The notes beneath the pieces are model-generated. The model was not told where the DNA came from. It made no database searches and worked only from the letters and a program-made list of their open reading frames with translations. From the NCBI RefSeq assembly GCF_001244995.1, contig NZ_LN869529.1, forward strand, positions 317,454 through 381,453: a DNA stretch of 64,000 bases, given 5' to 3'. This DNA is from Intestinimonas massiliensis (ex Afouda et al. 2020) (GTDB lineage Bacteria; Bacillota; Clostridia; Oscillospirales; Oscillospiraceae). Positions within the stretch are counted from its first letter, which is position 1; each line of letters opens with the position of its first letter. Position numbers and translations under genes: made by a program. This document shows positions 58,512-64,000 of the stretch, one piece after another.

Positions 58512-59138
58512 TTACAGCCTGTAGGGGGCGCCATGTCCGGGGCAGATATGCAGCCCCGAAGGAAGGTTCTCCAAAAAGGGCCTGGTTTTGGCCTGGTAGT
58601 CTGCCTCGCTGCCGCCAGGCAGGCGGAGGATGACCGCACGGTCCGGGAGCAGGTAGTCGCCGGAAAAAAAGTAAGTCTCATCCCAGAGGATGCCGGCGCT
58701 GCCCGGCGTGTGCCCCGGCAGGCTGACGCACTGCAGGACATGGCCCCGCCAGTTGGTCTCATAGGTCTGATCGTAGGTCAGATCCGCCGGGCGGCAGACA
58801 AAGGGAGGATAGGTCACACCGGGCTTGCCGTGGAAGGTGAGATAGACCTCCATCATCCGGGACATGTTGAGCCGGGTACTCGCCAGCCCGGAGCTGCAGG
58901 CCGCGCTGGCGAGTACCCGGACCGCGGGATACCGCTCCCGCAGGGCCTCCAGCCCCGCAGTGTGATCGCAGTGCTCGTGGGTAAGCAGGATCAGTTCCGG
59001 GCTCCATCCGCGCTCCTCCAGTACCCTGAGGGGCCCTTGGGGGTGGTTGGGGTCGATGACCACGCAGCCCCCATCCTCCGCCAGTAGATAGCAGTTGCTC
59101 TCCGCTAGGGGCTCGGTCCACAGGGTAAGCTCGCTCAT
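58512..59138 (-). CDS. Metallo-beta-lactamase-fold hydrolase
   Basis: A 208-residue glyoxalase II-like protein: SNCYLLAEDGGCVVIDPNHP, LILLTHEHCDHTAGLEAL (HxHxDH), SLPGHTPGSAGILWDE and ICPGHGAPYRL. Within an ACP/LuxCE cassette a thioesterase role, releasing an acyl chain from ACP or CoA, is plausible. The coding sequence contains a 16-bp perfect inverted repeat (58872-58920). Start follows GAGGGG; 5 bases after the ACP stop. Confidence 0.88.
   Translation of the reverse strand: MSELTLWTEPLAESNCYLLAEDGGCVVIDPNHPQGPLRVLEERGWSPELILLTHEHCDHTAGLEALRERYPAVRVLASAACSSGLASTRLNMSRMMEVYLTFHGKPGVTYPPFVCRPADLTYDQTYETNWRGHVLQCVSLPGHTPGSAGILWDETYFFSGDYLLPDRAVILRLPGGSEADYQAKTRPFLENLPSGLHICPGHGAPYRL
58872..58920. 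repeat. Perfect 16-bp inverted repeat inside the MBL-fold gene
   Basis: CCGGGTACTCGCCAGC (58872-58887) and its exact complement GCTGGCGAGTACCCGG (58905-58920) flank 17 bases. Strong enough to form an RNA hairpin in the message; could also be a recombination substrate. It encodes RVLASAACSSGLASTR in the protein. Confidence 0.7.
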
Positions 59139-59143
59139 GCCCC

Positions 59144-59380
59144 TCAGAGCTCCACGCCGTATTTTGCCAGGATTTCCTTGCCCTTTTCATAGGACGAGAA
59201 GTCCAGTACGTCCAGCGTGCTGATGTTGATGCCGTAGGTCTCCTCCATGCCGCTCATCAGGTCCATGTGGCCGATAGAGTCCCACGCCCGGATGCCTCGG
59301 TACTTCAGACCGGGCAGGTCCTCCCTGGACACGGGAAAGGATTCCAGGAATAGCTTATCGTACTTCTCCAAATTTGTCAT
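59144..59380 (-). CDS. Acyl carrier protein
   Basis: A 78-residue carrier protein with phosphopantetheine site AWDSIGHMDLM (Ser35) and the acidic helix II MSGMEETYGINISTLDVLDF. The site deviates from the DSL of fatty-acid ACP (DSI), so this is a specialised carrier. It precedes the MBL, LuxE-, LuxC- and ligase genes and is likely their shared acyl shuttle. GCAGGAG precedes the ATG. Confidence 0.9.
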   Translation of the reverse strand: MTNLEKYDKLFLESFPVSREDLPGLKYRGIRAWDSIGHMDLMSGMEETYGINISTLDVLDFSSYEKGKEILAKYGVEL

Positions 59381-59453
59381 GTCATTCTCTCCTGCTCTGT
59401 GTGATAGTATGCCATTTCCGGGGCGGCGGTGGGGGAGGGAAAGGCGGAGGCGC

Positions 59454-60749
59454 TTAGTACTTGCAGTGGAACCGCTTTTCGTATTCCGCTTTCAGTCCGT
59501 CTCGGAAGTCGGGATGGGCAATTTCGATGAGCGCACGGGCCCGCTGACGCAGGGTCCGGCCCTTGAGCGCGGCCACGCCGTACTCGGTGACCACGTAGTC
59601 GATGTCGTTGCGGCTGGTGGTGACGGCGGCCCCCTCGTCCAGCAGGGGGACGATTTTGGAGACCTTGCCCTTGACGGTGGAGGGCATGGCCATGATGGAC
59701 ACGCCGCCCTTGCTGGCGGAGGCGCCCCGGACGAAGTCCACCTGGCCGCCCACGCCGGAGATCTGCTTGGGGCCGATGGTCTCGGAGGCGACCTGGCCCA
59801 TCAGGTCCACCTGAACGCAGGAGTTGATAGAGATCAGGTTGTCATTTTGAGCGATGATAAAAGGATTGTTCACATAATCCACCGGACGCAGCTCCACGTC
59901 TGGGTTGTGGTCCACAAAGTCGTAAAGCCGCCTGGTGCCCATGAGGAAGGCCACCACGAATTTGCCGGGGTTCAGGGTCTTTTGGGCGTTTGTGATGACA
60001 CCGGCTTCGGCCAGCTCCACCACGCCGTCGGAGAACATCTCAGAGTGGATACCCAAGTCCTTTTTGCCCTTAAGGAAGAGGAGCACAGCGTCGGGGATGG
60101 CACCGATGCCCAGTTGCAGGGTAGCTCCGTCGGGGACGAGGGAGGCGCAGTGCTCGCCGATGGCCTTCTCCACCTCGCCGATCTTGGGGGGCGCCAGTTC
60201 GATGAGAGGGGCTTCATACTCCACGATGCAGTCCAGCTCGTCTACCGACACCAGGCTGTGGGGGCCGGTCCACGGCATTTGGGGATTGACCTGAGCGATG
60301 ACCAGCTTGGCCTGCTTGACGGCCTCCAAGGTGTAGTCCACGGACACACCCAGGGAACACATGCCGTTCTCGTCCGGAGGCGTTACCATCACCATAGCCA
60401 CGTCCACGGGCATGGTAGTGGAAAACTGCCGTGGAATCTCGAAGAAGAAGCTGGGGGTAAAATCACCCCTCCCCTCGGCAATGGCGTCCCGGGTGCTTCC
60501 GCCCACGAAAAAAGCGTTGTGGCGGAAGTTGTCAGCGTATTCTGGTTTGCAGTACTCGCCCTTGCCCATGGCCACCATATGGACAATCTCCACATCCCGG
60601 TAGGCATCGGCGTTGGCCACCATGGCTTCCAGCAAGTGGGAGGGCTCGCCGCAGGCGTGAGCGACCACCACCCGGTCGCCGGACTTGATTTTTTTCACGG
60701 CCCCTTCCGCCGTGGTCAGATGTTCCTGATAATAAGTTTTCCAGTTCAT
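59454..60749 (-). CDS. abfT: 4-hydroxybutyrate CoA-transferase
   Basis: A 431-residue class I (Cat1/AbfT-type) CoA-transferase: YYQEHLTTAEGAVKKIKSGD, VVVAHACGEPSHLLEAM, VTPPDENGMCSLGVSVDYT, LGIHSEMFSDGVVEL with catalytic Glu237, and VVTEYGVAALKGRTLRQRA. It exchanges CoA between acetyl- or butyryl-CoA and 4-hydroxybutyrate. The nearby AbfD makes this assignment strong. It starts 32 bases after the FabZ-like fusion gene stops. Confidence 0.9.
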   Translation of the reverse strand: MNWKTYYQEHLTTAEGAVKKIKSGDRVVVAHACGEPSHLLEAMVANADAYRDVEIVHMVAMGKGEYCKPEYADNFRHNAFFVGGSTRDAIAEGRGDFTPSFFFEIPRQFSTTMPVDVAMVMVTPPDENGMCSLGVSVDYTLEAVKQAKLVIAQVNPQMPWTGPHSLVSVDELDCIVEYEAPLIELAPPKIGEVEKAIGEHCASLVPDGATLQLGIGAIPDAVLLFLKGKKDLGIHSEMFSDGVVELAEAGVITNAQKTLNPGKFVVAFLMGTRRLYDFVDHNPDVELRPVDYVNNPFIIAQNDNLISINSCVQVDLMGQVASETIGPKQISGVGGQVDFVRGASASKGGVSIMAMPSTVKGKVSKIVPLLDEGAAVTTSRNDIDYVVTEYGVAALKGRTLRQRARALIEIAHPDFRDGLKAEYEKRFHCKY

Positions 60750-60781
60750 AGTATTACTCCCACAACTTATTTGAAATTTGG

Positions 60782-61504
60782 TCAGCGCATAGCCAGCCGC
60801 ACTTCCACATCGGCCGCCAGTTCCCCGCGGACAAAGATTTGCCCCCGGCAGACGGCCACTCCCAACTCCTCCCGCTCCTCCAGGAGGTCGGCGTGGACCT
60901 CCAGAGTATCTCCGGGAAGGATCTTTTTCCTGAAATTAGCCTTGCGGATTCCCATGAAAAGGGGCGTCTTTCCGGCATAGCGGTCCAGGGTCAGTAGGAG
61001 CAGATCCGCCGTCTGGGCGGCGGCCTCCACGGTGTAAACGCCGGGGAGGACCGGGGCCCCCGGAAAATGCCCGGACAGGGCGGGCAGGGCGGGGTCCACA
61101 TAAAAAGTGGTCGCCGCCTCGACGCCGGGGACCAGGCGAATTGCCTCGTCCACGAACAGCATGGGCGGACGGTGGGGCAGGATGCGCAGTACCTCCTCGC
61201 GGCAGAGGCTGCGTACCGCCGGACCCTCCAGAGCCTGGCGCAGCCGATCCCTCGCGGGGAGCAGATCCTCCCCGCCGTTGAGGTATATCAAGCGTCCCAT
61301 TGGAACGGCCAGACCGGACACATTGGCGCAGCGGCTGCTGCATCCGCAGGCCACCACCACGGCGGGGTAGCTTTTGCCTTCCTCGGCGCCGACAAAGGTT
61401 GCTTCCGGGAAAAACGACTCCAGGCGCTTGACCAGGGCCACTCTGTCATAGCGGGAATTGCAGCCTCCGCAGTAGCGCAGGCCGATTTCCGGCTTATCCG
61501 CCAT
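60782..61504 (-). CDS. Cys-rich domain fused to FabZ-like hot-dog domain
   Basis: A 240-residue two-domain protein. Residues 1-~85 contain YCGGCNSRYDR (Cys12, Cys15) and VACGCSSRCAN (Cys53, 55, 59), a possible metal or cluster site. Residues ~103-240 are a FabZ/hot-dog dehydratase: ILPHRPPMLFVDEA with His111, and LSGHFPGAPVLPGVYTVEAA AQ with Glu160, both catalytic positions kept. It may hydrate or dehydrate an acyl-CoA or acyl-ACP. It lies between abfT and the NifU-like gene and overlaps the latter by 11 bases. I know of no characterised fusion of this kind. Confidence 0.82.
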   Translation of the reverse strand: MADKPEIGLRYCGGCNSRYDRVALVKRLESFFPEATFVGAEEGKSYPAVVVACGCSSRCANVSGLAVPMGRLIYLNGGEDLLPARDRLRQALEGPAVRSLCREEVLRILPHRPPMLFVDEAIRLVPGVEAATTFYVDPALPALSGHFPGAPVLPGVYTVEAAAQTADLLLLTLDRYAGKTPLFMGIRKANFRKKILPGDTLEVHADLLEEREELGVAVCRGQIFVRGELAADVEVRLAMR

Positions 61505-61778
61505 GATGCGACCTGATGATGGCCCTGGCCTGATCCAGCAGCTCATCGCTGATATCCTGGACCAGAACGGCCTTTCGGATGCCCGGTACGCGCTCCACCA
61601 GCTCGCTTTGGATGAGTGCCTCCGTAGTCAGGTCGGCGGCGGGACAGCCGGCGCAACGGCCCTTGAGCTTGAAGCGGACCACTCCGTCTTCCACCTCAAG
61701 GACCTCCATATCTCCGCCGTCTCCCCGCAGCAGAGGACGCACATGCTCATCTAACACGGCTTCGAGCTCTTCATACAT
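61494..61778 (-). CDS. NifU-like C-terminal domain protein
   Basis: A 94-residue stand-alone NifU/Nfu domain: LLRGDGGDMEVLEVEDGVVR, FKLKGRCAGCPAADLTTEAL with the CxxC cluster site, and a C-terminal RVPGIRKAVLV strand. Such proteins carry or deliver [4Fe-4S] clusters. Between two iron-sulfur-related genes it may mature AbfD or the Cys-rich fusion protein. AAGGAGG precedes the ATG. Confidence 0.9.
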   Translation of the reverse strand: MYEELEAVLDEHVRPLLRGDGGDMEVLEVEDGVVRFKLKGRCAGCPAADLTTEALIQSELVERVPGIRKAVLVQDISDELLDQARAIIRSHHGG

Positions 61779-61800
61779 GGCGGTAAGCCTCCTTTTGGAA

Positions 61801-61838
61801 TAGACCGGAGGCGGCGGAGTGCCGCCGCCTTCGGTCTA
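61801..61838. other. Hairpin between abfD and the NifU-like gene
   Basis: TAGACCG...CGGTCTA arms with complementary GGCGGC/GCCGCC inner stem. No T tract on the minus strand, so an mRNA processing or stability element is more likely than a terminator. Confidence 0.5.
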
Positions 61839-61863
61839 TCGTCGATTCTGGTTTTGGGAAATC

Positions 61864-63315
61864 TTACTCCTTGATATGGGCGATGGCCTTGGCCAGGGCC
61901 TTCTTTTGGACCAGGTTGCCCTGACGGGAGATCATGATGCGCTGCGCCTGGGGAGAGCCGGCGCCGTGCATGGACTCGGTGCGGTAGCCCACGGCGGCGG
62001 TGCCCAAAGACAGGTTCTCGATGAGCCGCAGGATGCGCAGGCGGTTCTCGGTGGAGACGCTGTTCACGCCGCGGAGATACTTGTCGATGACGGGGCCCAG
62101 CTTGGGGTCCCGGAGGTCGGCCTCGGCGGGAGCGGTGACCATCAAGCCGCCGGCGATGTCCTCCGCCAGACGAACGATCTCGTAGGGGAAGCGGGTCACG
62201 TTCTGCTTGCAGACGTTGGCCAGTAGGAGGTCGATCATGTAGTTGCCGCTCTCGGTGGGATAACCCTCGGCGGAGCAGGCGATGCCGCAGCAGTAGAGGG
62301 TTTCGTTCAGGTGGGTCATCTCGATGAGCTTATCCTTCACATGGCTTGCCTTATTGGCGCCGTTGTAGTCTGCGGCCACGGCAGCAGCACCGATCAGCAC
62401 GTCGCCCACGCCCACCTTGCACCCGCCATAGCTCTGGCGGTGATAGCCAGCGAAGCGCTCCACCAGCATTCCGGCAAACTCGGTCTCGCCGTTGAGGAAG
62501 ATGCGCTCGTTGGGCACGAATACATGGTCAAAGACGGTGAGGGCCTCCACACCGCCGAACTCGGCGTTGCCCACATCCATCTCGCTGCCCTCCCGCTTGC
62601 GGGTGTCGCAGCTCTGGCGGCCGATAATCATAAAGAGACCCTTGGTGTCCAGGGGCACCGCGAAGGAGATGGCATAGTCCTTGTCGTCGGGGCCCATGGA
62701 CTGGGTGGGCATGACGATGACCTCGTGGGAGTTGATGATGCCGGTCTGATGGGCTTTGGCGCCGCAGACCACCACGCCGTCGGGACGGCGTTCCACCACG
62801 TGGAGGAAGAGATCCGGATCGGCCTGCTCATGAGGGGCCTTGGAACGGTCGCCCTTGGTGTCGGTCATGGCGCCGTCCACGGTCAGGTCGTTCTCCTGGC
62901 AATAGAGCATAAACTTCTTGAAGTTTTCATGGTAGGTGGTGCCGTACTTTTTGTCAACTTCATAGGTGGTGGAGTACTCGGCGTTGAATGCATCCATGCC
63001 AACGCAGCGCTGGAAGCAGGCGGCGGTCTTCTGGCCCAACAAGCGCTGCATCTTCACCTTGTTCCGGAGATCCTCGGTGGAGCGATGGATGTGGGTGAAG
63101 CGGTTGATGCGCTCGCCGGTCTCGGGGGAGACCACCGTCATCAGGTCCTGATACTCGGGCATCTGTGCCAGGTCGTAGGTCATGCGCACGGAGTTTAGAG
63201 AGGGGCGGAGGATGGGGTCGTCCACGGGGTTTTCCACTTTTTTGCCGAACATGTAGATTTCCATGGGGATTTTACGGATGGATTCGATGTACTGTTCACC
63301 GGTCATGAGTGCCAT
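61864..63315 (-). CDS. abfD: 4-hydroxybutyryl-CoA dehydratase / vinylacetyl-CoA isomerase
   Basis: A 483-residue FAD and [4Fe-4S] enzyme that turns 4-hydroxybutyryl-CoA into crotonyl-CoA. The cluster ligands of the Clostridium aminobutyricum enzyme (Cys99, Cys103, His292, Cys299) correspond to Cys100, Cys104, His292 and Cys299 here. Other family blocks: MTDTKGDRSKAPHEQ, TGIINSHEVIVMPTQSM, ESMHGAGSPQAQRIMI. Supports a GABA/succinate-to-butyrate route through 4-hydroxybutyrate, with abfT. The CoA-linked crotonyl-to-butyryl steps are not in the window. Confidence 0.96.
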   Translation of the reverse strand: MALMTGEQYIESIRKIPMEIYMFGKKVENPVDDPILRPSLNSVRMTYDLAQMPEYQDLMTVVSPETGERINRFTHIHRSTEDLRNKVKMQRLLGQKTAACFQRCVGMDAFNAEYSTTYEVDKKYGTTYHENFKKFMLYCQENDLTVDGAMTDTKGDRSKAPHEQADPDLFLHVVERRPDGVVVCGAKAHQTGIINSHEVIVMPTQSMGPDDKDYAISFAVPLDTKGLFMIIGRQSCDTRKREGSEMDVGNAEFGGVEALTVFDHVFVPNERIFLNGETEFAGMLVERFAGYHRQSYGGCKVGVGDVLIGAAAVAADYNGANKASHVKDKLIEMTHLNETLYCCGIACSAEGYPTESGNYMIDLLLANVCKQNVTRFPYEIVRLAEDIAGGLMVTAPAEADLRDPKLGPVIDKYLRGVNSVSTENRLRILRLIENLSLGTAAVGYRTESMHGAGSPQAQRIMISRQGNLVQKKALAKAIAHIKE

Positions 63316-63382
63316 AATAAATGCTTCCTTTCTTTACATGAGATACTGTTACTTGTCACTTTGGTATAACTTTATCCCGGCT

Positions 63383-64000
63383 TTACCAGCATCCGCCACC
63401 GGAGCTGCGGGCGGATTCGCCGTCGGAGACGGCCACGGGAACAGGCTCCTGCTCGACCTTCTGCTTTTTCTGGTGCAGGATAAAGAAGAGGATGATGCCC
63501 ACAGCCAAACCCCAGGCGGCGCCTTTGGTGGCCAGAACCGCGCCCATAACGCCGCAGATACCGCGCTCGATATCGCTCCTGCACATATTCATGGCTAACT
63601 GCGTACAGATGTAGCCCTGGACGATCAGAGTCAGGGAGAGGGCTACGGGCAGCACAGGCTGGAGCAGGGAGGAGATCGGCATCAGAGCTACGGCGATGAA
63701 GGTGCTGATACGGAAAGTGCCGCAGCCGCTGTAGATGGATTCCATAGCTTGGGGGCCTTCTTTATAACGCTGGGATACGGCGGCGGTGACGGCCGCCCAC
63801 AGGGGACCACACATCTGGGTATAGGGACACACCATAGCCATAGCGGAGTTGCGGATACCGCTGATGATGTTGGAGCGGTTGGCGTTGAAATCGATTTTCT
63901 CATCCTGGCGGACCTCATCAGCCTCAGAGATGAGGGCCTCGGAGGTGACAAAGTCGCCGAAAGCGATGATGTAAACTACGATGGCGGTAGGGATGGCGGC
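63383..64000 (-). CDS. Integral membrane protein, permease-like (cut by window end)
   Basis: The C-terminal ~205 residues are visible; the frame is open to the edge (AAIPTAIVVYIIAFGDFVTS, then SEADEVRQDEKIDFNANRSN). Spans follow near SMAMVCPYTQMCGPLW, TFIAVALMPISSLLQPVLPV and ATKGAAWGLAVGIILFFIL, and the end is a cytosolic Lys/Glu/Ser tail with GGGCW. It resembles multi-span solute permeases but I cannot fix the family. Directly upstream of abfD in the same direction, it may import 4-hydroxybutyrate or a precursor. Confidence 0.6.
   Translation of the reverse strand, partial: AAIPTAIVVYIIAFGDFVTSEALISEADEVRQDEKIDFNANRSNIISGIRNSAMAMVCPYTQMCGPLWAAVTAAVSQRYKEGPQAMESIYSGCGTFRISTFIAVALMPISSLLQPVLPVALSLTLIVQGYICTQLAMNMCRSDIERGICGVMGAVLATKGAAWGLAVGIILFFILHQKKQKVEQEPVPVAVSDGESARSSGGGCW

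Noticed and set aside
59400-59420. CATACTAT upstream of the ACP gene as a sigma-E -10 element
   Set aside because: It matches the consensus in part, but no -35 is present and the operon has no sporulation link; it is likely chance.

Overview
The window looks like chromosomal DNA of a spore-forming, GC-rich anaerobic Firmicute of the gut Oscillospiraceae type (Flavonifractor/Intestinimonas-like). This is inferred from dipicolinate synthase genes, strong Shine-Dalgarno sites, oxygen-sensitive enzymes (two glycyl radical enzymes, a 2-hydroxyacyl-CoA dehydratase, 4-hydroxybutyryl-CoA dehydratase), and host-glycan (sialic acid/GlcNAc) catabolism. No species can be named from the sequence alone.

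Layout. 1-4.4 kb: the end of a sensor histidine kinase, an EFR1-type flavodoxin/ferredoxin protein, an inositol-monophosphatase-like enzyme, a DUF4317 protein and a DUF5655 protein. 4.4-7.6 kb: an AT-richer decayed mobile-element remnant. It starts at a 3' tRNA-Ala(GGC) fragment and holds a TnpW-like gene, small membrane proteins, a truncated ParB-like protein and an IS1182-type transposase fragment. 7.8-8.7 kb: a TIGR04255 protein.

8.8-22.6 kb is the most striking part. The dipicolinate synthase A gene (dpaA/spoVFA) is split by a 12,360-bp element. The two halves lie at 8782-9179 and 21540-22011, and the element is bounded by identical 20-bp repeats (9160-9179 and 21520-21539). Recombination between the repeats would rejoin an uninterrupted 289-codon dpaA followed by dpaB. 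Just inside the left end is a large serine recombinase. The arrangement is that of a sporulation-excised 'skin'-type element, but the cargo is metabolic: a PucR regulator, a CitMHS-type transporter, two 2-hydroxyacyl-CoA dehydratase subunits, a family III CoA-transferase, an acyl-CoA ligase and a MATE exporter.

22.7-36.3 kb, outside the element, carries two related units. One is a glycyl-radical activase, a PucR regulator, a carboxylate-type transporter, an MmgE/PrpD protein and glycyl radical enzyme 1. The other is a PucR regulator, glycyl radical enzyme 2 and a second transporter. A 12-bp palindrome, TGAACNNGTTCA, recurs in the control regions of these units and in front of the CoA-transferase inside the element, so one regulatory circuit seems to span the element boundary.

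36.4-37.7 kb: a TspO homologue and transposase debris. 37.8-54.3 kb: two divergent operons for sialic acid use. The minus-strand one is rpiR-nanE-nanK-yhcH-nanA-nagB-nagA. The plus-strand one is a family 5 ABC importer, an FAD oxidoreductase, two esterase-like proteins (one without its catalytic serine) and a Gfo/Idh/MocA oxidoreductase that may handle modified sialic acids.

54.7-64 kb: a long minus-strand array. It contains a membrane protein (cut by the window end), 4-hydroxybutyryl-CoA dehydratase, an NifU-like protein, a Cys-rich/FabZ-like fusion and 4-hydroxybutyrate CoA-transferase, followed by an acyl carrier protein, a metallo-beta-lactamase-fold hydrolase, LuxE-like and LuxC-like proteins and an adenylate-forming ligase. 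The first part fits conversion of 4-hydroxybutyrate to crotonyl-CoA and butyrate. The second part is an acyl-reduction cassette without a luciferase, of unknown product.
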